From Metarhizium brunneum (taxonomy: Eukaryota > Ascomycota > Sordariomycetes > Hypocreales > Clavicipitaceae): 64,000 nucleotides of DNA. A program made the position numbers and the translations under genes. A model generated the notes under the pieces. The model worked only from the letters and a program-made list of their open reading frames with translations. It did no database searches and was not told where the DNA came from. Positions 8,686 to 18,710 of this stretch are shown piece after piece. The first letter of the stretch is position 1. The number at the start of each line of letters is the position of its first letter. The stretch lies in NCBI RefSeq assembly GCF_013426205.1, contig NC_089422.1:7219001-7283000 (forward strand). Direction: 5' to 3'.

Positions 8686-9493
8686 GTGGGTCAAATCCTG
8701 GTTGCGCGACAGGCATCAGCGCCTCTCTGTCAGTAGAGGAAGAGACTGGCCTCCAGTGCCGTGGGAAGGAACCTGGCAGTTGGCAACTGCTTCGCTCCTC
8801 CTCTTTCCCAACGAAAGGTGGGAACAGCAATATGGCACTGGGGGGTCGAGATTTTCCAGCGAGGTCTAGCCGACAGATTTCTTAAACCTGCATCGGTTGA
8901 TCCTCTCTCTCGTCGTGTCCGGCATGCTGCCTCACTACATGTGCCAACCAGCAATTTGCCTAGTCTCAGCCCACGCCTAGCTACTTCTTGTTGTCACAAA
9001 ATGAGATTACTGCCCATTGCAAACAGCGTAGTCCACCTGTCACAGACGGAATTTGGCTTCGAGGGTACACGCTAACTTTGCATGGTAGGGCTGGCAAGCT
9101 GGGTCGCTGGCGATGCCCTCTCGCGAAGTTTCGAATCTGGATCTTAGAATGGTGTGGACCAGCCTAGAAAACTTTCTTCCGCGGCTCACAGCTCACGCCG
9201 CCCGCCGCTAGTGACATCGATCCAAACTTCAACCTTTGCCAATTCTCAACGCGTCTCTCATGCGGCCATTTCTCATAATTTGATGCTTACATACCTTGTA
9301 TTAGTGCTGAGGCTTTCTTTAAAGCCTACAGGTTCCTCAGGGATGGAGCTGTAGCCGTGCTCAATTGGGGTATCGGCGAAGAATTGCCTCGGGTAACCTG
9401 CTACAGAGCACTGTGTTTTTAATACTGGTACGAACACGATCAACCTGCACACAGTTCGACTGAACGACGTCTTTGACAACGTCAACGTTCGCG
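8686..9493. other. Divergent intergenic region, cyclin / zinc-cluster regulator
   Basis: About 800 bp that must hold both promoters. I see no gene, TATA box or repeat that I can support. Confidence 0.5.
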
Positions 9494-11196
9494 ATGAAAT
9501 CTGCTACAAATACTGTGGCAGGTACTGTCGCCAAACGGCGCATAAGGCCAGGTAAACCAAAAGTCAAGACTGGGTGTATTACATGGTACGTGTTCTTTCC
9601 TGAGGCCCATGCTAGTTCTTAAAGGCTAACTCGTCTCAGCAAGTGAGTTGTACTGGAAAGAAACAGCACCGCCGTTATACTAACGTATTTTGTAGAATCC
9701 GCCGGGTCAAATGCGATGAAGCAAAGCCAGCCTGTGTGCGATGTACCTCGACAGGCCGGAAATGCGACGGCTACGACATCAATGCAAACCCCAGATCTCG
9801 CAAAAATGAGACTACGGAAAACTCACTGCATCAGCGCCAAATCACCATGCTACCTGCCACCTCATCAGCTTTATCAATACCAAGGCCGCTGCTCGCAGAC
9901 ATATCGGGAACTGAGATAGAGCGCTTCTACTTCCATTGCTTTAGGGCCGTTGCAGGAGAAGCAGTTGGCATTCGCCACAAGTACAACTCCTTGTTCTGGA
10001 AAGAATCGGTCCCGCAGTATTGTTATGCGGTAGAATCTATGAAGCACGCCTTTATTGCATTTGGGGCAGCGTACCACAATTTCCAAACGACTGGAGAACG
10101 AGTTGATCCCACCGCCCCGCCAAGCAAAACTGAACGCTTCATTATCCAACAATATAGCTTAGCCATGAGTGGGCTGGCACGGGATACACAACAGGTCGAT
10201 GTTCGCAGAAGATACGGAATTACTCTCATCAGCTGCATTGCATTCTTCTGCATAGAAATGCTTCGGAATGATTGGAAAGCAGCCCTAACCCACTTATCTA
10301 ATGGCCTCCAACTCATGGCGAACCTACCAGAAGAAGTGTCTGACGTTTTGCAGAACCCTGAAAAATGGAATCAAGGGTCGAATAACTCTCATGTGAGGGT
10401 TTTATATTTGTTCCGACTATTATCAAGGTGGGAGGTGGCGATGAGATTAGTAACAGGTGACTTCCGGCCGCGGCTGACGTTACAAACATATGAAGCTCGA
10501 AAACTTGATGCATCAGTCGGCACGAAATTTAGCTCGGTGGAGGATATCTACGAAGCTGTGGACAGCTATTGCCAAGACGCCAGCGCATTTACCTGGTTGA
10601 CAAGAGGCCACCACGGCGATACACAATTCTGGGCGCAACATTACACCAAGCTTCAACACTCTGTTTTAATGGAGCGCTCTCGTTTGATCGGAAATAATAT
10701 ATCTCTTTATCAGAACAATCCCGATATGAAGACTCTTGAAATACAGGACATCATCTTCTTCAATGCCTGCAGACTCCGTCACAAAGGAGCCACTCTTATA
10801 TTAAAAATGCTTCCGTTACCCGAAAAGCCTGACGGGTCGCATGAGCTCGAAGAGATAACACAATTCGAAGATTTCATTCGCGCAGCCATTAGTCTACGAG
10901 ATATCCTGACTGGCTCGGCAACAGAAAAACTCACGGGAGACAACGCAAACGTCGATCTTGCAGTCGTGCCGACTCTATATGTTACAGGGAGCAGCTGCCG
11001 GGAAGAAAGGTTAAGGAAGAAGATTTTGGGTCTAGCCATGGAGTGGCCGAGACGAGAAAATTTGTGGGACGGGCCAGCGCTGCGACATATGTTTGATATC
11101 AACGGGATTAGATCAAGTGAAGTAAGAAAGTTGGTGACAGAGTCAGGGAGTGAGACGGTGCAGTGGTCCGGCTGTCCGCCGGGTATGTGGTTCTGA
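9494..11196 (+). CDS. Zn2Cys6 (GAL4-type) transcription factor with a 3-nt exon
   Basis: Proposed exons: 9494-9585, 9640-9642 (three bases, CAA) and 9696-11196; 531 residues. Intron 1, 9586-9639, is GTACGT...GGCTAAC...CTCAG. Intron 2, 9643-9695, is GTGAGT...TACTAAC...TGTAG. The joined reading gives a perfect zinc cluster near residues 29-56, C-x2-C-x6-C-x6-C-x2-C-x6-C (GCITCKIRRVKC, then ACVRC and RKC). Both introns must be removed and the CAA kept; leaving it out, or keeping intron 2, creates a TGA within a few codons. The N-terminus is basic (AKRRIRPGKPKVKTG). The rest is the fungal-specific helical middle region (IERFYFHCFRAVAGE onwards) with no other known domain. The target genes are unknown. 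Confidence 0.85.
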
Positions 11197-11817
11197 TAAC
11201 TGCTGACTTGAATTTGGACAGTTGCGTCTGGGCGGCGTTTCTGTAATGTCAATTCTGTTCCAAATTACGTGTTGCTTGGGGTCTGGCTGTATTCTGAAAT
11301 TCTGTTTGGGACTCTGGGTCGGGTTGACATGCCAAGCTGGAATATAAGATTGCTGTAGCTCAATAATTATAACACATCGCAACGCTATATACGCGGTTTC
11401 ACCTTGCAAGAGCTTTGAGCATCACCAAAACCGTAGCCTTCTTCGACGCGCGATGAAAACCACTTGGTGTATGGACCAAGAGCAGCTATGTTGAGGAGTC
11501 TGCCGGCAGCATACTAGTTATTTTCGGAAGAGGATTCAAGCCCCCAGAATCGTCACTTACACGAGCTAGCTCAAGCCAAGTGGGGCCGAGCATGTCCCAA
11601 GGAAGGAGCGAGTTGGTGGATCTGGTAGCTCCCCACGCAATCGAGCCTCAAATCATCCCGCCAACCTCCATCCAAGCTTTTAACCACTCCACGATATCCC
11701 GACTCCCACCACGTCCAACGCCATCCGCAACCCATTGCACACTCTATGGCCCTCTACAATTAGTCTCAAAAACAAAAGCTTTCTCTAATTGCTAGCTACC
11801 ACTTCTCGGCCGCCGTA
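11197..11817. other. Spacer before SEH1
   Basis: About 620 bp holding the 3' end of the zinc-cluster gene and the SEH1 promoter. The last 150 bp is pyrimidine-rich, as is common in fungal leaders. I see no gene. Confidence 0.5.
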
Positions 11818-13192
11818 ATGGCCGCCTCGGGGCCGCCGTCCCCCATCTCAGAGAAGCAAGCCTTCGACCTCAACCTCCAACACGGACACAAGGACCTCGT
11901 CCAAGCAATCGCCTTCAACACCTACGGCGACCGCTGCGCCACCGGCTCAGTGGATGGCAAGATCCGTGTCTTCAACAGACATAAAGACGGCACCTGGCGG
12001 CTATGCGACACATGGACGGCCCACGGCGGTGAAGTTCTAGAAGTACGTTCCGTCCCCTGCGCCCTCCGTCTCGGCCACGTTTCTCTTTTCTAGCCCTCAG
12101 CCCTTCCTACTAACTCTCTCCTTCTCTCTCTCAACCGCGCAGCTTCAATGGCTCCCCGCAACGATATATCCCAACCTTGTCGCCTCTCTCGGCATCGAAG
12201 GCTGGTTCCGGCTCTGGGCGGAAGACCCCTCAGCCGCGCCAGGCCGCCGCTTCTGCGCAGGCCGCTCCGTCGGCGGGCGGCCAGCCTTTGACACGCGCTC
12301 GACGCGCGCGCCCTACCGCTCTTTCAGCATGAAGCACAACGAGGAGACGCGGCACACGTACCTCGCGCTCCTGGCGACCGATGGCCGCCTCACCGTCTAC
12401 GAGAACGACCAGCCCGAGAACCTGTCCGAGTACACGTCCATCGACGAGTTCAGCGTATGCAGCAAGCCTAATCGCGGCGAGGAGGCCTCCTTCAAGGTGC
12501 GCTTCGACCCGAACCCGGAGCCGTGCTACGCGGCGCTGCGGGCCGGCGTGGGCGCAGACTCCCTGGGCATCGTGGTCGCTGGCATGGACACCGTCAAGGT
12601 CTACCGGTCGCGCGACATCGTCACGGCTTCTTACGGGGTCGCCCAGACGCAGAAGGAGTTCTACCTCGCGGCCGAGATACACGGGCACCGGGGCCTCGTG
12701 CGGGACGTGGCCTGGGCGCCGGGCAACATACGGGGGTACGACGTGATCGCGACGGCCTGCCAGGACGGCTACGCGCGCGTCTTCCGCGTCGACACGCCCT
12801 TCTCCGACGACGACGGCAAGTCGTGGTCCGCGGGCGACTTGCTCAAGTCCAGGGGCCACACATTGTCCGCCAGGGACTCGCCGACAAAGGACGAGGCCGC
12901 CGAGAAACACCCCCACCCGTCGACGCTGAGCGCCAGTCTTGCCAAGTCTGGTAATGCGGGCGATAGACAGTGGTCCGGGCAGCCGGGCCAGGTACACCAT
13001 ACACACAGGGAAATTTCGAGACTGGACAGTCATAGGACGCCCGTGTGGAGGGTGGGCTTTGATGACGATGGACAGATATTCGGTAGCACAGGGGATGACG
13101 GACGGCTGTTGTTTTATAGACAGACGCCAGACGGGGTGTGGGCGAAGAGTTCAGAGCTGGTCATGGTCAAGGCAAGGATGGCGACACCTTGA
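11818..13192 (+). CDS. SEH1: Nucleoporin SEH1, WD40 repeat protein
   Basis: Two exons, 11818-12042 and 12143-13192, give 424 residues. The intron is 12043-12142 (GTACGT...CGCAG, phase 0). The product is a WD40 beta-propeller of the SEH1/SEC13 type: HGHKDLVQAIAFNTYGDRCATGS, then TWTAHGGEVLE joined to LQWLPATIYPNLVASLG, then HRGLVRDVAWAPG and TPVWRVGFDDDGQIFGSTGDDG as the last blade. SEH1 is shared by the Nup84 (Y) complex of the nuclear pore and the SEACAT/GATOR2 complex that controls TORC1. A charged low-complexity insertion sits between the last two blades (about residues 340-385), which is common in fungal orthologs. GC content is higher here than in neighbouring genes. Confidence 0.92.
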
Positions 13193-13822
13193 CAACGTTT
13201 ACGTGGTGATGCATCTTTCGAACGGGAATCAACAAATTTACGACTAGGAACCGCGGTTATTGGAGTCATCAGGTGTTGCCATAGCACAGAGACGCAATTC
13301 GTGGCAAATGAAATATGCGAATATGCCTTTATGAAGCCAAAGATGGGGAGCGCAACCCATCAAGTGTACCAAGCTGCTGACTGTCATGATGTGAGCAATC
13401 GTGTACTTGTTTTCAATGAGTTACCAATGGACAATGTCACAGGTGGAACAATTGGAATCCATTTCTCGCAATAAAATATGTTTAATGGGGTCAGTAGTGC
13501 AAGGGCTGCGGACCACAATACACCTTTGCTGAAGGATATCTATACACAACCGTCTCCCCTTGACAGCATTGCCTTCTTTTTTTCAGTCTCTGTTGGTCAC
13601 CATTGAGCATCATAACTCAGCAGGCACAAATCGACACTGACACATAATTCGAATTCGCCCATAACGCCGGTTTCATGATTTGCAGATTCCGTTTGCTAAT
13701 AGTTCCACCATGATGCATAATTGTTTCCCTTGTCTCTTCCCCCGCCATTACCACGCTAGAAATTCAAGGACTCAAGTCGTTGACGAACATTATTTTTTTT
13801 GTACTTCACTTTGCTCAACCCT
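13193..13822. other. Spacer between convergent SEH1 and OLE1
   Basis: 630 bp between the two stop codons, probably 3' UTRs. T-rich near 13571-13585 and 13791-13800. No gene seen. Confidence 0.5.
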
Positions 13823-15313
13823 TCAAGCGGCATCGGCGCTGGCGACGGGCTGAGAAACCTTAGTGACCTGGGTCCCGGCACGGTGAATTCGCTGACCAGC
13901 GGAGTCATTCATATAAGTGACATCCTTGTTTTCAAACTGGGCACGTTTCCAGATCTCAACCTCGCATCCACCACGGAGAACACCAACACGCATGGTGGAC
14001 AAGAGATTATGGGCAGCGTTGGAATGGGTGTAGACACCACCGTTAAAGATAGAAGTGGCGTCCTTGCCGATAGCGGATGAGATGAGGGCTTTGCCACCAG
14101 GATGATCCTTGATAAAGTCGGTCACGTCATGTATGACACCAGCAATAGCAACAAGAGCCTTGCCGTTCTTGGACTCGGCGACAAAGTCATCCCAGCTAAT
14201 AACGGGCAGCTGCTCGAGAGGCGTACCCCAGTCGAGGGTGGCGCGCTTCTGGTCGAGCTTCTTCTGCAGCTGCTGCACACGGCCTTTTTCGATTTCGTTG
14301 GCACGGAACTGTTTGAGGTCATAGGCAAGACCAAGCATCTTCCAGGCGTAGATAGCCCACTTGGTAGGATCATACTGCCACCACTCAATGGCGTTTCGGT
14401 AGTCGGATGGGAACTCGTGGTGGAAATTGTGGTAGCCCTCACCAAGGGTGACAAGCGCTGTGATGACATGGTCACGAGGAGAGTTGCGGTCATCGAAGGG
14501 TTGGTCGCCGAGCCAGTGAGCCAGGGAGTTGACACAGAAAGTAGCCTGCTGGACGAAGCAAATACGTAGAATGCCAGCGTACACAAACCCGCCAAGCCAG
14601 TCATTGAACATAAGACCGCAGAAGCAGGTAGGGAAAACGAGGCCCATGAAGATGACGCACTTCAGGTAGTTCCGGTGCTGCCAGACGACGACGGGGTCCT
14701 CGTTGAGATCGGTGATATCGGTTCGACCAGCACGCTTGGGGTTCTGTTTGAAGACCATCCATCCCAGGTGTGAGTAGAGAAGACCTTTGCGAACGGAGTA
14801 GGGATCCTTCTCGGTGTCGGTGTAACGATGGTGAGCGCGGTGGTCGCGGGACCACCAACGGATAGAGCCTTCGACAGCACCAGCACCGACGGCGGCGAGA
14901 TAGATTTTGAGAGGAGTGCCGGCTCTATATGAGGTGTGAGCCCAGAGACGGTGGTAGCCTTTATAGACGGTTAGTTTTCTGGTACAAACTTGAAGTCAAT
15001 TTCAGATTTGGTTAGCAGCGCCAAACTTACCAGCTGTAATACCAAGACCGGTATTGAAGTAGTAGATAACCGAAAAGATGGCGGTGTAAAGATGAAGGGG
15101 AACCCAGTAGGCAGAGATGAAACCGGCCAAGGGAACGAAAATAATAAATGTGGTGTTTAGCCAGTTGACGTGCTTATGCCAGTTTGACCAGGTCATAGGT
15201 GTATCGGAGATGTGAACCTTGCTGGCGTCTGCCTTTTTGCCTCGCAGAGGCACGTAATCGGTTGTGCCATCGGGGAAGGCCTTCGCCTGAACCGCCGAAG
15301 ATGAGGACGACAT
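13823..15313 (-). CDS. OLE1: Acyl-CoA delta-9 (stearoyl-CoA) desaturase with C-terminal cytochrome b5
   Basis: Two exons on the minus strand, 15313-15031 and 14958-13823, give 472 residues, normal for fungal OLE1. The intron 14959-15030 (GTAAGT...AAAG, phase 1) splits the glycine just before the first histidine box. All three di-iron boxes are visible: HRLWAH, HRAHH and HNFHH (in [12 protein letters not shown]). Four hydrophobic membrane spans flank them (for example [13 protein letters not shown]). The C-terminal cytochrome b5 domain has the haem-binding DHPGG and a second histidine in YTHSNAAH. The enzyme sits in the endoplasmic reticulum and makes palmitoleic and oleic acid. The ATG at 15313 is the first in frame; the open frame above it has only a TTG. 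The 5' leader is long. Confidence 0.95.
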
Positions 15314-15954
15314 TGTCCTAATGATGCCGTCGTTCACCTCGGTTTTTGTGAAAATATCCTGCTCAGTTTGGTACGAGATGCTCGCTCCCGCAAACAAACT
15401 GGGCGTTTCTATAAGCTCAACAGAATCCCCCAATGAAACGGATCCACAGACAATGGGGGCGATGAGAGAGGATGTTGAAATCGCGGAGGATTGAGGGTGA
15501 AGGAAATATAGAAAGGAAAGATTGAAGGAGGATAAGGGCAGGGCAACTCCAAATAAAAAAGAAACCCGTGGGCTTCAAGGGCAGGGGAAAAGAGATATGA
15601 TGGGGGTTTTGAGGGGCGTGAAGAAACAGCGAGGGGCGTGCGAGCGAAGAGGGCACCGTGGCGGATACCGAAAGTGCTGGGGATGGTTGGGGCGGAGGCG
15701 GGTCAAAAAAAAAAGTTGCAAGTTGCCAGTCATGTATTATCCCAAGTACATACGGAGTACAATAAGCAGAGAACCCGGGCCACGACGCGCCAGTCGCAAC
15801 GTATTCGGGTTTCAGAATGCCAAATGCCAGGCTCTTCATTAGCAGGCCACTATATAGAATTCAATCACAAATACACGGTCTGTTGGCGCGCTGTGCGAGG
15901 CCTTTGGGGGTATACTTGTTGTTGGCCTCGACAAAACGTGGACTGGTGCTCTGG

Positions 15955-15987
15955 TACGGAGTAGTACTTGGTACTCCGTACGGAGTA
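15955..15987. repeat. Cluster of three TACGGAGTA/TACTCCGTA 9-mers
   Basis: TACGGAGTA at 15955-15963, TACTCCGTA at 15972-15980 and TACGGAGTA at 15979-15987. The last two overlap by two bases. This is the densest cluster of a 9-mer that recurs between genes in this window. Confidence 0.7.
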
Positions 15988-16752
15988 AAGAATTCGGCCA
16001 GGTTCGGTCGAGTTAACCAATGTGCGTTTTACAAAGCTTCTTATTCGCCCATTTACCCTCCCTCTTTGCTACATCCTCTTTGCGCAATCATGCGACGCGG
16101 TAAACCTTGTATCCAAAGGCAAAACACCAAGTGGTACAGAGGAGAGCACAATGGACCGTCAATGGTGGCTCGTCCGCCATTCCTCGGAGCTTGAATGCCA
16201 ACAACTTTGGCAGTATCGTCAATAGTGTTTCAACAATCCGCCATGCAGTGCTCACATGGCGATACACACGTCTAGCACCCATTTGATGGCGAAAGCACAC
16301 CTTGTTCGCCACGAGTGGCGTCAAGTTTCTTCCTACTCTGGACCGCTGCTCACAAGTTGCCGAGGCGTCTTGGCGTGTTGCCATTACGCATGCAAGCTTC
16401 TTGATGGCCTTGAACCGTGTGTGCGGTCAAGTGTCGTTGATGCGGCGCCGAGCGCAAATGCGCAACACATGGTTCGACCCAACCCTTTTCCCCAACAACT
16501 TTTTTTCCCTGGCCGTGTTTGGCAGGAGATTGGATCCACAGCTGACGAGGGCGGCGCTCCTACTGGTGGACGCCCGGCCGGGTGCGCCTGCGACAAGCCG
16601 GGGGTGTGTGGGCATGCGAATCTGGCATCAAATGGGTTGGGCGAACAGGGGCAGCAGGGGCTCCACCTCATCCGGCGCTCCGGGAAGCTGCGGGCCGCAA
16701 GGTACCTCGTTCACTCTGGGAGATGGATGGCTAATGAGCAATTGATGCTCGA

Positions 16753-16800
16753 GCAATCAATCTATCAGTCAATGAATCCATCAGTCAATCAGTCAATGAC
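16753..16800. repeat. Imperfect ATCAGTCA/ATCAATC simple repeat
   Basis: Several degenerate copies of (A)TCAGTCAATC. A 16-bp stretch (16780-16795) is identical to 23096-23111 in the next large spacer. Probably independent simple-sequence slippage. Confidence 0.6.
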
Positions 16801-18710
16801 AAGCCTGCAGGCCGTGTATCGAACCACTCATAATTAGTGTGGCAAGGCACTGAAGTCATCTGTGAACCAACCCTCGGCCCGACAGCAGCCTGTCAACAAG
16901 TGTTGAATGTAGTACCTGCATGTATCATCAACACCTTGCATCGAGGTTTCAACCACCAGCAACTTCCAGGCTCCTGCAGTTGCCTTTTGCCGGTGCAATT
17001 ATTTAACTGGGGGAAAAAAATCAACCCCATAGAAGCTATAAACCTGTAGTATTCGTCACTCTTCTCCGGATTATCTCTTCAAAAAAGATAAGACACGCAT
17101 TGCTATGTGAGTGGCCAGACCTAACGTTACCAGGAGTCCCCACCACCATCAGCACCTCAACAATCCAACTTTGCACCATCTTCAAAGCCCACATGTCAAC
17201 TTGTTCTAGCCTTCTGACTTCTCCGCCCATTCCCGTTGGCCTCGTCTTTTTCGAGCCAACCACCAGACGCACGCCCCCTTGGCGCCCGCGTCGAAAATAA
17301 ACCGCCCAGCCCGGCACCTGTCCAGCACCTACAACCAGACGGCTTAACACTATCCCGGCTGCGTCACCACATACCTCAGCCACAACATACGATTCGACCA
17401 GGCATCTGATGTGCTCAGCGCAAGCACATCTGCCCATTTCCCTCAACTTACCAGTATCGGATTCGTCTATTTTAAAATTTTTGTTGCGAGCGACAGATGA
17501 CGACTCTTGGAAGGCTGATCATCTGCGCGAAACCTTATCATTCTTCCCCAACAGAATCAACCAGTCACTTGATGTGCAATGTTGACCCTGCAACAGACAA
17601 CCACCCAATGAGACCATTTCCAAATCAACATCACGCGGGCAAGAGTACGTCGTCTCAGCTAGAACTAGTACTAGCCTTCCAGGAAGGACATTAGATATCG
17701 AACAAGAAGTCGACTCATTTGTCATTGCGTGGAGCGAGTCCATCATTCTGCCGTAGACTAGGAGTACACTTGTGTACTCTGCATACGCTGCGATCGCAAC
17801 TACTTTGTTTTTGGTTTACATCCAACGTATGAAAAACAGCTGGTGCTATTGGGTACATGATTCCGGCCCGAGCGCGTCAATGTGGGCATCTTGGATAAGA
17901 AGTGACTAGAAGCGTAGACGAAGCGCTGAATTCGAAGCATAAAGAACAATTATCGTGGAAACAAGAATCAGGTTAGTTTTTTTTTCTGGCCATAATATCC
18001 GTTTTAGGGTAGAACAGAGCATTTGGTTCGTGCTGTAGTATAATTCGTATAGGTTCGCGTATATCAGGAGCAGCTTCCATCATCACCAGTTCCTTCGCTA
18101 CTTCCTATACTTTATCGGCGCATTTGACTTGGAGCAGTACTCCATCGTTGATCATCATCATCGATCATCTACAGATGCGCAACCCACCATCACTGTCATG
18201 AGCACGGTGACCAGTCAAAGCAGTACCGAGTTTCACTTCTCAAGACCATAGGAATAGCACCAACAGAATGAGTAATGCTTCCTGCTTTCAGATACAAATC
18301 CTCATATATCATCATAAAAGTGGGACTTGTTGGGAATGCTAAAGTACTCCATTACCCACGATATTGCTACACACTGCTGACTTGAGGAAGCCTACATCCA
18401 ATCAAGCCTCCATCGCTTCAAACGTTCAAAATCCAATAAAGCATTAAAATACGCCGCGAAAACCCTCCTTTCTGATACAAATCAATGCTAGTCGTCATGT
18501 CATAAATCCGTTCCAATCCGCTATACGCTTCAATATCATGCTATATCAAAGTAAAATAGCACCAGTCGCCTGCTCATTTGTCTAGAGTATACATGGGTTT
18601 AGAAAGAATCCAAAATTCCAAACGTCTTATGCTGGGGCTGTCAAAATGCTGTTCTTTGTTCTTGCTAAACTGTCTTCTGATGAGTGTTTATCTGTCGGGT
18701 CAACTAATGC

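Larger units (their letters stand above)
15314..18710. other. 3.4-kb gene-poor spacer
   Basis: No open frame here has a recognisable family; the longest (16256-16837) is low-complexity and reads through simple repeats. Four TACGGAGTA/TACTCCGTA 9-mers occur (15751, 15955, 15972, 15979), the last three within 33 bp. ATCAGTCA-type simple repeat lies at about 16753-16800. The left part is the OLE1 leader and promoter. From about 17.8 kb it becomes AT-richer, consistent with the 3' side of the kinase gene. Confidence 0.6.

Noticed and set aside
12230..13033. 267-codon open frame on the minus strand
   Set aside because: Antisense shadow of GC-rich SEH1 coding DNA; composition is Arg/Val/Gly-biased without any motif.
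15314..15433. In-frame extension of OLE1 upstream of its ATG
   Set aside because: The longer frame begins only at a TTG and contains no ATG above 15313; fungal OLE1 proteins start about where the ATG at 15313 lies.
16256..16837. 193-codon open frame on the plus strand
   Set aside because: Ends by reading through a simple repeat, has no domain and no splice or start context better than chance.
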